Shown one piece after another: positions 24,754-32,955 of a stretch of DNA of 33,620 nucleotides (the stretch's first letter is position 1; each line of letters begins with the position of its first letter). The notes beneath the pieces were generated by a model. It was not told where the DNA came from and ran no database searches. It was given only the letters and a program-made list of their open reading frames with translations. The stretch spans positions 1 through 33,620 of the forward strand of contig CAXQNK010000137.1 of assembly GCA_964225175.1 (NCBI GenBank), given 5' to 3'. This DNA comes from WTJD01 sp964225175 (GTDB taxonomy: Bacteria; Pseudomonadota; Gammaproteobacteria; Xanthomonadales; SZUA-36). The translations under genes were made by a program, and so were the position numbers.

Positions 24754-25761
24754 TTGGATACCGTTACGCAAATCATTCTCGGTGCCGCTGTGGGCCAGGT
24801 CGTCATGGGTCGCAGGGTGGGGCGCAAGGCAGCTGCATGGGGTGCGCTATGTGGCACGCTGCCCGACCTTGACGTACTGATTCCGCACGCTGGACCGGTC
24901 GCCGATTTCACCTATCACCGTTCGTTCAGCCACTCGCTGCTGGTGCTTGCCGCGCTGACGCCATTACTTGCCGGACTGATCAATAAGCTGCAGCCCACAA
25001 GACATCGATATTACCCGGGCTGGTGCTGGCTGGTTGGCCTTTCACTCATCACCCACGCACTGCTGGACTGCTTCACCATCTACGGCACCCAGATTTTCTG
25101 GCCCTTGAGCGAATGGCCGGTCGCGTTGGGTTCGGTATTCATTATCGATCCCGCGTACACGGTGTTGCTGGCTCTCGGTCTCGGCGCGGCCTTGCTGTCG
25201 AGAGCGAACTCGGGAAGGTGCGCTCAGATGAACGCGCTTGGCCTGTGCCTGAGCACTCTCTACCTGGGTTGGAGCCTGGCGGCCAAATTACATGTGCAGT
25301 CTGTGGCTGAGCGTGCACTGGCTGAGCAGTCGCATCCCTACGAGCGGATCGAGGTCCTCGCTGCACCTCTCAATACCTTGTTGTGGCGCGTGGTGGCCAT
25401 GGACCAGCAAGCCTATCGAGTCGGTTGGTATTCCCTGCTGGACCCGACCCCGATGATTCGTTTTGCCCGCTATGACTCGGAAAAGCTCTGGCTTGCCGGG
25501 CTCGAGGCGCATTGGCCGGTTCAGCGTCTGAAATGGTTTACCAAGGGCTTCTACCGGGTTGAACGAGAGCGATCAGATATTCTCATTACCGACATCAGGA
25601 TGGGCGTCGAGGGATCTTACGTGTTCCGTTTCAAGGTCGGAGAGGTGGGCGCAGGCCGTGCCCGACCGGTGCCGGACGAATCACGCCGCCAACTGCAAAG
25701 CCTCGATGGAATTCAAGCCGTGTTCCAGCGCATTTTCGACCCGCAGGTTGCTCTCGATTGA
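24754..25761 (+). CDS. DUF457/YdjM-type membrane protein, predicted metal-dependent hydrolase
   Basis: A 335-residue inner-membrane protein. The TTG 24754 start is chosen because the family almost always begins with MDxxTQxxLGAAVG, which is exactly what it gives (MDTVTQIILGAAVGQ). Several membrane helices fill residues about 5-185. Conserved polar motifs in or near the membrane are GTLPDLDVL (Asp pair, about 34-42), YHRSFSHSL (His-Arg..His, about 54-62) and THALLDCFTIYGTQIF (His/Asp, about 100-115), which together form the predicted metal site. A soluble C-terminal part of about 140 residues (from about 190) is likely outside the membrane. The family has no firmly established substrate. It may be controlled from the repeats at 24582-24614. 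Confidence 0.87.
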   Translation: MDTVTQIILGAAVGQVVMGRRVGRKAAAWGALCGTLPDLDVLIPHAGPVADFTYHRSFSHSLLVLAALTPLLAGLINKLQPTRHRYYPGWCWLVGLSLITHALLDCFTIYGTQIFWPLSEWPVALGSVFIIDPAYTVLLALGLGAALLSRANSGRCAQMNALGLCLSTLYLGWSLAAKLHVQSVAERALAEQSHPYERIEVLAAPLNTLLWRVVAMDQQAYRVGWYSLLDPTPMIRFARYDSEKLWLAGLEAHWPVQRLKWFTKGFYRVERERSDILITDIRMGVEGSYVFRFKVGEVGAGRARPVPDESRRQLQSLDGIQAVFQRIFDPQVALD

Positions 25762-25814
25762 GTAGGGCATCCTGTTGTTTGCCCCGTCGAGTGACTTTCC
25801 TGTGCGCAATGTTC

Positions 25815-25843
25815 TTGATTCTTGGGGTGTAAAGCGGTAGAAA
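25815..25843 (+). promoter_or_regulatory. Sigma70-like promoter for the zinc-ribbon gene
   Basis: TTGATT (25815-25820), a 17-bp spacer and TAGAAA (25838-25843) give four of six consensus matches at each box. It lies about 50 bp before ATG 25896, and no other gene is near enough to be its target. Confidence 0.42.
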
Positions 25844-25895
25844 CCGAAGTCGGGTTACAATTCATCCCCCATTGGGCCGGTGACGAGGATATGAC

Positions 25896-26204
25896 ATGAG
25901 TATTTTTGGTCAGAAATGTGATCGCTGCGGAGTCCGAACACGCGGGGAGTCCGATGGCGTTCCGTTGTGTACAGACTGCCAGGAAGAAGTGAAGTTGATG
26001 GTCAAGGCCGCCGTTGAGTCGCCAAGGCTGTGCCCGATTGATGCGAGCCCGATGGAAAAACATGTCGCGCACTCTATCGTATTGGACCGATGCCCGCGAT
26101 GCCAGGGTGTATGGCTGGACGGCGGTGAATTGGAAAAGGTGCGTGAGGGTGTTTACTCGCAAACCATGGGCGCAATGGCGGCGGCCTTTCCACGTGTTGT
26201 TTGA
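25896..26204 (+). CDS. Small zinc-ribbon protein (zf-TFIIB type)
   Basis: A 102-residue protein with two metal-binding sites: CDRCGVRTR with a second pair in LCTDC (8-11 and 25-28), and CPID...CPRCQGVWLDGGELEKV (46-82), the hallmark of the zf-TFIIB family in which the second CxxC is followed by G.WLD.GEL. Start ATG 25896 has GAGGA upstream (GAGGATATGACATG). These proteins are common and uncharacterised; zinc binding is likely, nucleic-acid binding is only suggested by the fold. It is a single gene with its own promoter-like sequence. Confidence 0.85.
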   Translation: MSIFGQKCDRCGVRTRGESDGVPLCTDCQEEVKLMVKAAVESPRLCPIDASPMEKHVAHSIVLDRCPRCQGVWLDGGELEKVREGVYSQTMGAMAAAFPRVV

Positions 26205-26506
26205 ATTCTTTAAGTACCCGGGTACACGCAGCGTACATACATTTTTTCAGAGCGGGTTGTAAAGACACAGCAGCGTCACGCTGAACCGGGGCCCATCTCG
26301 GGTTCTGTTCGGGTTCTGGCTTCAGGCCGAAAAACAACCGAATCAGCACTTTCGGCCATTGCGCCGGGATCTGCCAGTGCTTGGACGCGCCGTGCCGAAA
26401 ACCGTTCGGAATTCCATCATCCATGCGCTTCAAGGGCATTGTCCGGGGGCGCGATGGCGTGCGAAACTTGCCTTACAAACTATACGCGAACAAGGGAGAC
26501 GAACGG
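26205..26506. other. Gene-free stretch with a 12-bp palindrome
   Basis: No credible gene was seen. It contains a perfect 12-bp palindrome, GTACCCGGGTAC, at 26214-26225, followed by a T-rich patch (ACATTTTTT, about 26239-26247), and a short direct repeat CGGGTTCTGTTCGGGTTCTGG around 26298-26318. None forms a strong terminator. Confidence 0.4.
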
Positions 26507-27466
26507 GTGGAACGATCTACGACGCTTTTTCAGCTACTGAAATACATCGTGCTTACAATGGTTTGCGCTCCGCTGATGGCAGACGACTGTGTCCCATCGA
26601 AGTATGGGCCGGAAGACCAGATCGGCAGTGCGAATCTTGTTACAGCCGACCAGGTCAGGCTGGCGGCCAGTCTTGTAAAGAAAGGTCAAACGCATCCATT
26701 GGGAATCGTCATCGACCCGGACATGCCGGCGTTTCCGCCTCGCAAAATGAGCCTCCAGGTGGTTCAGCCCAACCAACAATTTGGCGCCGGATTGGTGGAT
26801 TCATTTGGTTGGGACGCCAATTACAACGATGATGCTGCGACGCTCTGGTGGGGCACGGGCCCACAACTCGATGGCTTGGGGCACGTGGGGGAGAGTGGCG
26901 TGTTCTATAACTGCAACAAGGGTACGGAATTTTCCGCAATCAGTGGCCTGACCCGTCTGGGCATTCACCAGGTTCCGCCCCTGGTCGGGCGCGGCGTGTT
27001 GATCAACATGGCGAAACACTTCGAAGTGGAATCACTTGCCGCCTCGCAAAGCTTCGGCAGCGGGGACATCAAGGCTGCAGCGACTGCGCAGAATGTGGAA
27101 ATCAGGGCGGGTGACGTTGTCCTGTTCCATACGGGCTGGACGGACGCGATGCTGGAGGCCGACCCCTCCGCCTGGGTCGCAACCAACCCGGGCATAAGCA
27201 ACGAGGCGGCTCGCTACCTGGCCTCACTCAACCCCCTGGCGGTCGGCGCGGACAACTGGGGTCTCGATGCGGTGCCACCAGCGACCGGTGACCGGGTGTT
27301 CTACGGACACGTGACGCTGCTGAAAGAGAATGGCATTTACATACTGGAGACCATGAACACGGGACGACTCGCCCGGGAGGGAGTGCATGAATTCATGTTT
27401 GTTCTCGGTCAGCCGCGCGTCAAGGGTGCAGTCCAGATGATAATCAACCCAATCGCGCTCTGGTAA
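26507..27466 (+). CDS. Exported cyclase-family hydrolase (kynurenine formamidase-like fold)
   Basis: About 319 residues from GTG 26507, chosen because it has GGGAG 8 nt upstream and opens a signal peptide (VERSTTLFQLLKYIVLTMV, cleaved near LMA-DDC); the frame is open further upstream to 26381. The mature protein is a cyclase-family (PF04199-type) metal hydrolase: PLGIVIDPDMPAF, WWGTGPQLDGLGHVGESG (metal-site region), GRGVLINMAKHF, AGDVVLFHTGWTD, and GADNWGLDAVP. The canonical HxGTHxDxPxH motif is altered to GPQLDGLGHV, keeping Asp and His, as in the longer members of the family. The substrate could be an amide, lactone or cyclic ester and is unknown; export is notable because kynurenine formamidase acts in the cytoplasm. 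Confidence 0.85.
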   Translation: MERSTTLFQLLKYIVLTMVCAPLMADDCVPSKYGPEDQIGSANLVTADQVRLAASLVKKGQTHPLGIVIDPDMPAFPPRKMSLQVVQPNQQFGAGLVDSFGWDANYNDDAATLWWGTGPQLDGLGHVGESGVFYNCNKGTEFSAISGLTRLGIHQVPPLVGRGVLINMAKHFEVESLAASQSFGSGDIKAAATAQNVEIRAGDVVLFHTGWTDAMLEADPSAWVATNPGISNEAARYLASLNPLAVGADNWGLDAVPPATGDRVFYGHVTLLKENGIYILETMNTGRLAREGVHEFMFVLGQPRVKGAVQMIINPIALW

Positions 27467-27724
27467 AACAGGCTTGCTTCAATAGCGATGTGAACCTGGG
27501 TAGTGTCATTCATTGCCATTTTCCTCGGCCGAGCGCGCCGGCTGTCTGGGTAACAACACATGGTTCACAGCCAGCAGTGTCGATCAAAGCAGCGGATGTC
27601 ACTTGGTTCACATTGGCGCAAGTGGGTAGTGACGAGCGCCGTTCCGAGTAGACTGCCTCATTCGTTAGTTTTACGCTTCCCATCGATATGGGGATTTTGT
27701 GAACTCCTTGCTTACTTGAAATTG

Positions 27725-28180
27725 ATGTCGTCAACGACTTTTTACAGACCTTTCCGTGGCGCCGATATGGCCGCGTGCCTGGCGATATTCGACGCAAATT
27801 GCCCAGAATTTTTTGCGCCCAATGAACGCGCCGACTACGAGATTTTTCTTCAAGCGTTACCGGAAGGATATGAGGTCTGTGAGGTTGCCGGTCGAATAGT
27901 TGCAGCGTTTGGATTGATCCGCATCGCCCGAGATACTGAGCGTCTGAACTGGATCATGCTTCATCCAGGTTCAAAAGGACGCGGCCTGGGTTCTGAAATA
28001 ATGAGGCGCGTCATTTCGCTGGCCAGGGCTTCTCGGTCACCGCTGATCAGGATCGCGGCCAGCCACAAGTCGGCCCCATTTTTTGCCAGGTTCGGGGCGG
28101 TAGCAGTAGCGAGTGAGCAAGACGGCTGGGGGCCCGGCATGGATCGGATAGACATGGAACTTCCTCTCCAAGGCAGCTAA
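27725..28180 (+). CDS. GNAT-family N-acetyltransferase
   Basis: A 151-residue protein from ATG 27725 (MSSTTFYRPFRGADMAACLAIF); the frame is open upstream to 27560, but that part lacks GNAT features. The fold is visible: an N-terminal FRGADMAACLAIFDANCPEFF segment, the beta4 strand LNWIMLHPGSKGRGLGSEIM with the acetyl-CoA loop (KGRGLG), and the C-terminal IRIAASHKSAPFFARFGAVAVAS, where Tyr/Phe-rich helix residues shape the active site. The acceptor may be a small amine or a protein and cannot be told. It is a single gene, 258 bp after the cyclase-family gene. Confidence 0.83.
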   Translation: MSSTTFYRPFRGADMAACLAIFDANCPEFFAPNERADYEIFLQALPEGYEVCEVAGRIVAAFGLIRIARDTERLNWIMLHPGSKGRGLGSEIMRRVISLARASRSPLIRIAASHKSAPFFARFGAVAVASEQDGWGPGMDRIDMELPLQGS

Positions 28181-28392
28181 CAGAGCACGATTGACCCGCA
28201 GCCAGGAGCGCAACGATGGCTTGTTACCATGGCTGCTCTCATGTCTTTCGCCATGATTCAGTGCTCCGGTAACTTGAAAATACTCACTTGAAGACCTGGG
28301 CCGGGACAAAACTTTCGCCGAGACGGCCAATTGCGTGGCGCAAAGACGTGTGCCACGATCCGGGGCTTGACCCATTTAATCGGAATGTCAAC

Positions 28393-28911
28393 ATGCAACT
28401 ACTCACCATCTTCGCTGGCTTGGTATTTATCATTCATACGTCCAGTGCCGCGGTCGCTGCGCCTGAAAAAGTTCGACGTATTGTCACGGTCATCGACGCC
28501 GATTCTGCCCGGGTACTCGCTGATGGACACGGTGGTCGCGTGATCGAACTGAACGGTTCGCGCATCACCCGGTTGTGGGAAACTGAAGGCCTGCCCGTTT
28601 CTCTCGATGTCACAGAGGACGCAGGCGCGAGTGCCGGTAATGCCTATCGCGATGGTTTCGTCGGCAGCAGCCTGTATGTCGCCGACATACCGCCCGGTTC
28701 CGACCTCGAGGACATTCCACTCCATGCCCAGGACAGCATCGACTATATCGCGGTTCTCGATGGTGAGATCGAATTGCATCTTCCCGACCAGGTCGTGCTG
28801 ATGCGAGAGGGCGACATACTGGTGCAGGCAGGTAACCGGCACAGCTGGGTGAATCCCTCGGATCACTGGTGTCGCCTGATGGTTGTGGTTCAAACCGGAG
28901 AGCGCAGGTAA
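28393..28911 (+). CDS. Exported cupin-domain protein
   Basis: A 172-residue protein from ATG 28393 (MQLLTIFAGLVFIIHTSSA), a signal peptide cleaved near AVAA; the frame is open to 28288 but without meaning. The second half is a single-domain cupin: HAQDSIDYIAVLDGEIELHL (cupin motif 1) and VLMREGDILVQAGNRHSWVN (motif 2, His late in the motif). Motif 1 keeps one His and Asp/Glu residues for a metal. Cytosolic relatives are often annotated simply as cupin proteins, some acting on organic acids. The first half carries VIDADSARVLADGHGG, also seen in this cupin subgroup. Function and metal are unknown. Confidence 0.83.
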   Translation: MQLLTIFAGLVFIIHTSSAAVAAPEKVRRIVTVIDADSARVLADGHGGRVIELNGSRITRLWETEGLPVSLDVTEDAGASAGNAYRDGFVGSSLYVADIPPGSDLEDIPLHAQDSIDYIAVLDGEIELHLPDQVVLMREGDILVQAGNRHSWVNPSDHWCRLMVVVQTGERR

Positions 28912-29063
28912 GGGCGTGCTCCATTGACACCCGGGCGCAGGGGTCATCGCACGGCCTGTCGCGCACCCATGAGGTGCTGTACCAACTTTTTCATGGCAGA
29001 CCAGTAATTGTGGTGGAGTGGCGTCTAACACGCCTCGGACAAAGCAACGACAGGGGGTGATCC

Positions 29064-29216
29064 ATGATTCAGTCATTTCGTGAGTTTTCGCAGAGAACGT
29101 TCGCAGCCCCGCCGCTGTTTGCCTCGACCTGGCTGGCGCTAATCGACGCATTGCGTCAAGAGCTCTTCTTCCGCCAGGCGGGCACTTTGAGGGAGGACTC
29201 AGCTCAGCGTATTTGA
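29064..29216 (+). CDS. Candidate small protein, 50 residues
   Basis: An open frame of 50 codons from ATG 29064 to TGA 29214-29216, preceded by a strong Shine-Dalgarno (AGGGGGTGA at about 29052-29060). The product starts MIQSFREFSQRTFAAPPLF and contains a predicted amphipathic helix (LALIDALRQELFF). It lies in the 326-bp gap between the cupin and the FAH-family genes. It shows no recognised family. The ribosome site is the main reason to list it. Confidence 0.4.
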   Translation: MIQSFREFSQRTFAAPPLFASTWLALIDALRQELFFRQAGTLREDSAQRI

Positions 29217-29237
29217 TATTTTTAGGAATGCGTGAGT

Positions 29238-30275
29238 TTACTGAATTTGGTTATCCAGATGCCCCAGGAAGGTCGCGCGCGTGGTGACACGGTCGCCGCG
29301 ACCTAGATAGAAGTCCTGATTCCACAGATTTACCGGTTTGAAGAGCACACCGGCAGCCGTGCCGGTAAGGATCAGGGTTCCGCGTGGGATGCCGCCTGTT
29401 GGTAGCAAGCTCACAAGTTTGTCACCGTCCATAAAAGTCTGCTCAGACTGGGCGAATGCCCGTCTCACGATGTCATTGATCTTGAGTATCATTTCGCCGG
29501 CGGAAAATCTCTGCCGCGCCTCACCGTTCATCGAGAGTTCCAGGGTAATCTCCTCGAAGAAAGCGGCCGACTTGGGGATCACAAACAAATAACCTATGGG
29601 CAGAAACGACTCTCGACCCTTGCCGGCAGCGAACCCGGTCGTGCCCATCGGCGCGCCAAGATCGAGTTGGCGAACGAGAGTCCAACGATCCGTGAAGTCG
29701 TTGGCGAGCACGAGAGCGAAATCAACACGGTCGTTGGGTGAGTGGATATCGTCAAGCGGTACCATGGCCAGTTCGGCCTCAAAATCGAGGCGCGGGTGGA
29801 AAGCTACCGGGGCATTCCAGTTGCTCGCTTGCGCGAGCTTTGGGAACAGGAACGGCGGGTCGTCCAGGTAGACCTCTTCAGCGTGCTCGCTGTAATTCGT
29901 GCCCACCGCCAGGTGAGGGTGCCGGAAGTTCACGGGCAAAATTAAGTCGCTGATTGGAACGGTAACCACCACACCAGGAACTGCGGCAAGCCCCTCGTAG
30001 CCGAGCCGTGCATAAGTCTCTATCAGGTCGGCTCTTTCACCGAGTCCAGCGCTGACGTCTATCCCTTCAACAGCATCGCCGAGGTGGCGGGTGACCCGTA
30101 TCAATTGCTTGCTTGTGCGCGCAAACGTCAGCGCTGCTTTCGGATCGGCAATGATGTGCGGTTGACTGTTGTTCCAGGTTAAGTTCGCAGCCGGGCGAGA
30201 GACGTAGAAGCTGTAGCCAATGAGTGCTGAGGCCACTGCAAGGAGCACCAACAACATGTGAGTCAGAAATCTCAT
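29238..30275 (-). CDS. Membrane-anchored fumarylacetoacetate hydrolase-family protein
   Basis: A 345-residue protein from ATG 30275, with GGAG 7 nt upstream. The N-terminus has a signal anchor (about 5-25, LTHMLLVLLAVASALIGY). The rest fits the FAH fold: AVGTNYSEHAEE, PFLFPKLAQASN, LDFEAELAMVPLDD (metal-ligand Glu residues in FEAEL), VLANDFTDRW (metal-ligand Asp), KGRESFLPIGYLFV, and near the C-terminus GTLILTGTAAGV. These are the places of the E-E-D metal site in FAH and related hydrolases/decarboxylases. Most FAH-family enzymes are cytosolic; here the catalytic domain should be periplasmic. The segment normally reading NDV(T/S)ARD is NDFTDRW. The substrate is unknown. Confidence 0.85.
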   Translation of the reverse strand: MRFLTHMLLVLLAVASALIGYSFYVSRPAANLTWNNSQPHIIADPKAALTFARTSKQLIRVTRHLGDAVEGIDVSAGLGERADLIETYARLGYEGLAAVPGVVVTVPISDLILPVNFRHPHLAVGTNYSEHAEEVYLDDPPFLFPKLAQASNWNAPVAFHPRLDFEAELAMVPLDDIHSPNDRVDFALVLANDFTDRWTLVRQLDLGAPMGTTGFAAGKGRESFLPIGYLFVIPKSAAFFEEITLELSMNGEARQRFSAGEMILKINDIVRRAFAQSEQTFMDGDKLVSLLPTGGIPRGTLILTGTAAGVLFKPVNLWNQDFYLGRGDRVTTRATFLGHLDNQIQ

Positions 30276-30902
30276 TCATTATCTCCTTCGCATCAGTTGG
30301 CTCGCTTGACAGCCAGGGACCGATTGCGGGCCAGAGAGAGGAGGCGGTTACGCAAGCCGAGCACGGAGCCCGCCTTGGGTCAGTGGCATGCACAGTCTAG
30401 CCGACTTCAGCCTTACGGCGCAGAACGAAAAAGAAACAAAATGACACGTTCATTGGGCCTTGCGCGCTCCGGGCTTGGTCAACACGTTGTTCGGTGAAGT
30501 CGGAACGGCGCCAGGCCACGGCCACAGAGTTCGCGTTACCGATGACAGCGACGGCAACGCAATCACGATGAGCAGGCCCTGAAACCCGGTCACTCTATAA
30601 CCCTTGCTGATTTCTGACGCAGGTTAAACGTCTGGGCCCAGCAATGTCGCGCCAATGCGCGGTGATCATTCGAGGTGTGGGTGGAAGTCAGGGTATTGCA
30701 ATGATCGAGGTACCGGACCTGATGGGCCGGTGAGGCATCCAATTTGCCGTAAGCGGCACTCTTAATTTTCTGACAGTCCGAATTGACTGCACAGAAAAAC
30801 CAGGGCGTCGCTTGCGGATTGATATGAGCCGGTTCACAAGGACCGGAAGATGGCAAAAAACCGGCTTGCTTCCTATACTCATCCTTCCAGACGACTGGCA
30901 AG
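30276..30902. other. Gene-poor region between FAH-family and sulfatase genes
   Basis: 627 bp in which I find no convincing gene on either strand. The first part would hold the promoter of the minus-strand FAH-family gene. The only frame with protein-like character is the minus-strand one listed separately (30590-30901). No terminator, repeat or RNA gene was recognised. Confidence 0.4.
30590..30901 (-). CDS. Doubtful Cys-containing hypothetical protein, possible gene remnant
   Basis: A 103-codon frame whose only usable start is TTG 30901; the upstream in-frame stop is at 30911-30913. The product has a natural composition (PWFFCAVNSDCQKIKSAAYG, DHCNTL, CWAQTFNLRQKS) with four cysteines, but no family is recognised and no good ribosome site is seen. 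It overlaps the possible leader of the sulfatase gene only at its 5' end. It may be a decayed gene. Confidence 0.22.
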   Translation of the reverse strand: MPVVWKDEYRKQAGFLPSSGPCEPAHINPQATPWFFCAVNSDCQKIKSAAYGKLDASPAHQVRYLDHCNTLTSTHTSNDHRALARHCWAQTFNLRQKSARVIE

Positions 30903-32294
30903 ATGGTCGCTCATAATGAATACGTCATGGCATACAATCGGACCTGCCGCATGGCCATGAAAGCAGCCGCACGCGCTTTGCTGATTATTATTTTATGCAG
31001 TCCAGGCGCAGCGGCTTGTGCTGAGACCCAGGCAAAGCCAAACATCATAATCATCCTCGCCGACGATATGGGCTACGGCGACCTGGGTGTATATGGCGCG
31101 AGCCGCATCCGTACCCCGCAGATTGACGCACTCGCCCGAGGGGGCGTGATCATGACCAACGGTTACGCCAGCGCAAATGTCTGCTCGCCATCCCGGGCCG
31201 GATTGCTCACTGGACGCTACGCCATTCGTTCCGGCCTGGGTTGGAAAGTGATCGGGGCCATCGACGACCGCAGCCTCCCGGCCACGGAAGAAACCATCGC
31301 TGAGCTGGTGCAAAGGGCGGGCTATCAAACGGCTATGGTGGGCAAGTGGCACCTCGGAAGCTTTCCCGAGAACATGCCACTGGACCACGGCTTCAACTAT
31401 TTTTACGGGGTTCCACACAGTAATGACATGCCGGGTTTTGCCCTGTATGAAGGCCGCAGGGAGATCGAAAACCCCGCCAGCCAGTCCACCCTGACGCAGC
31501 GATACACGCAGGCAGCAAAGGCCTTCATCCGGGACAACTCAAGCCACCCCTTTCTGCTGTACCTGGCCCACACATTTCCGCATATTCCACTTTATCCCTC
31601 GGTTCGGTTTGCCGGAAAGTCGCTGGCGGGTGCCTACGGTGATGTCATCGAGGAGATCGATTGGAGCACCGGAGAAATCGTTGCGGAACTGCGCAACCAT
31701 GGGCTCCTCCATAATACCCTGCTGATTTTCACCAGTGACAACGGACCATTCTTCGAGGGCAGCACGGGCGGCCTGAAAGGGGCAAAAGGCAATACCTGGG
31801 AGGGCGGCTATCGGGTCCCCTTCATAGTCAATTGGCCGGCAGTCATTGAAGCAGGCGGACACAGCGACGCATTGGCTGTCAATATCGACCTGCTACCGAC
31901 CCTGGCGGACATCCTCGACCTGAAGCCGAGGGCTAAGCTCATTGATGGCGTCAGCTTGTTGCCGCTATGGCGCGGCCAAGCAAGGGCGCTGGAGCGAACC
32001 TTTCTGTACTTCAACAACGAGACCGTGGTGGGCGTGCGCGACGCAAACTGGAAATATCTCACCCACAGCTATTACACCGCCAGCGTTGGGGCCTTCGAAA
32101 AGTTTGACCAGTTGGCCGGCTTCAATTCGTCCTACGACCTGCTCTACAACGCAAACGATGCAGACGGCGAAGCCTATAGCGTGGCCGCAAGCCACCCGGA
32201 CGTGTTGCGGCGCATGCAGGCGGAGCTGGCGACAGCACGGAATGAATTTGAGCCACTGCGTACGCGGCCGGCTGAATCTACCTACCCCCGCTGA
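30903..32294 (+). CDS. Exported type I sulfatase
   Basis: A 463-residue sulfatase. ATG 30903 is used; ATG 30927, 30951 and 30957 are alternatives, and the last two give the neatest signal peptide (MKAAARALLIIILCSPGA, cleaved near ACA-ETQ). The active-site signature CSPSR at 94-98 has Cys at the position converted to formylglycine. Metal and catalytic residues are in place: LADDMGYGD (Asp54, Asp55), VGKWHLG (Lys148, His150), HTFPHIPLY, FTSDNGP (Asp, Asn) and GGLKGAKG (Lys). It would remove sulfate from a carbohydrate or other ester outside the cytoplasm. A maturation enzyme is needed; the FGE-like domain in this window lacks the cysteines, so a real FGE must be elsewhere. It is a single gene. 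Confidence 0.92.
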   Translation: MVAHNEYVMAYNRTCRMAMKAAARALLIIILCSPGAAACAETQAKPNIIIILADDMGYGDLGVYGASRIRTPQIDALARGGVIMTNGYASANVCSPSRAGLLTGRYAIRSGLGWKVIGAIDDRSLPATEETIAELVQRAGYQTAMVGKWHLGSFPENMPLDHGFNYFYGVPHSNDMPGFALYEGRREIENPASQSTLTQRYTQAAKAFIRDNSSHPFLLYLAHTFPHIPLYPSVRFAGKSLAGAYGDVIEEIDWSTGEIVAELRNHGLLHNTLLIFTSDNGPFFEGSTGGLKGAKGNTWEGGYRVPFIVNWPAVIEAGGHSDALAVNIDLLPTLADILDLKPRAKLIDGVSLLPLWRGQARALERTFLYFNNETVVGVRDANWKYLTHSYYTASVGAFEKFDQLAGFNSSYDLLYNANDADGEAYSVAASHPDVLRRMQAELATARNEFEPLRTRPAESTYPR

Positions 32295-32598
32295 AACGTC
32301 AGGCACAACAGGCAGAGTCGCGATGGGTTGCGAGCGATCGCCGCGGAGGCCGGCACAGAATTCGGCCCGAGGCTGACGTAAGATTCATCGATGGTGTTGA
32401 AAACAAAAATCTGTTGTATCTCCCCTCGTGAAGAAGCGTAGCGAGCTGTCAGTTATGGCATCCACACATTAGCCGGCTCGGGCAGATGCCTTCGGTCCGC
32501 CGGGAGACGCTTTTGGCCGGAAGCGGATCATGTTCTGAAACACGCAGAAGAGACCGCCGGTACGGAAACGCCCTCGGATGTTTGGTAATGTGAGTTTC
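32295..32598. other. Intergenic stretch without a recognised gene
   Basis: 304 bp between the sulfatase and the GDCCVxC gene. ACGTCAGGC (32296-32304) and CTGACGT (32373-32379) form a far-apart inverted repeat without a T run, so I do not call it a terminator. Short open frames exist but none has coding character. Confidence 0.35.
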
Positions 32599-32817
32599 AT
32601 GAGTAACCAGGTCATCGAAATATTCTCAAACATCACCTGTCCCGAGTGTGGCCACTGTGAGAGAGAGGAAATGCCCACGAACGCCTGTCAGTTTTTTTAT
32701 GATTGCAAGGGCTGCGGTGAAGTTCTGAGGCCACTTCCGGGGGATTGCTGCGTGTATTGTTCCTATGGTGACATGAAGTGCCCGCCCATACAGCAGGGTG
32801 ACGGTTGCTGTCACTGA
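32599..32817 (+). CDS. GDCCVxC-domain small cysteine-rich protein
   Basis: A 72-residue protein from ATG 32599 (MSNQVIEIFSNITCPECGH); ATG 32578 would add seven residues. It has two metal-ribbon-like pairs (CPECGHCE and CKGCGEVL) and the family signature GDCCVYCSYGDMKCPPIQ (about 50-67). Some members of this family carry selenocysteine at a Cys position; here all are Cys codons. Relatives often sit next to mercury or other metal-resistance genes (MerR/MerT type), but none is seen beside it. A role in metal or redox handling is a guess from the cysteines. Confidence 0.85.
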   Translation: MSNQVIEIFSNITCPECGHCEREEMPTNACQFFYDCKGCGEVLRPLPGDCCVYCSYGDMKCPPIQQGDGCCH

Positions 32818-32862
32818 GTGACCGCTCCGGGCCGTTAGCAAAACAATTCTGCCGCCCCCATT

Positions 32863-32891
32863 TTGACAATCCAAGAATCGGTTTCTAACCT
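32863..32891 (+). promoter_or_regulatory. Sigma70-like promoter for the last gene
   Basis: A perfect TTGACA (32863-32868), a 17-bp spacer and TAACCT (32886-32891) lie 65 bp before ATG 32956. The -10 keeps the first, second and last consensus bases only. Confidence 0.42.
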
Positions 32892-32955
32892 TGAGTCAAT
32901 AGGCCCTTTACCGCAATGCGCCTCACATCAGGTCGACCAAGGGAGTGCAGTGTTT

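Noticed and set aside
26214..26225. Perfect palindrome GTACCCGGGTAC
   Set aside because: A single 12-bp palindrome in GC-rich DNA can arise by chance; no second copy or T run supports an operator or terminator.
26074..26439. 121-codon minus-strand frame over the zinc-ribbon gene end
   Set aside because: Overlaps a well-supported gene on the other strand and shows no family features.
27510..27797. 95-codon minus-strand frame
   Set aside because: Overlaps the GNAT gene start, lacks a ribosome site, and is not recognised as a protein.
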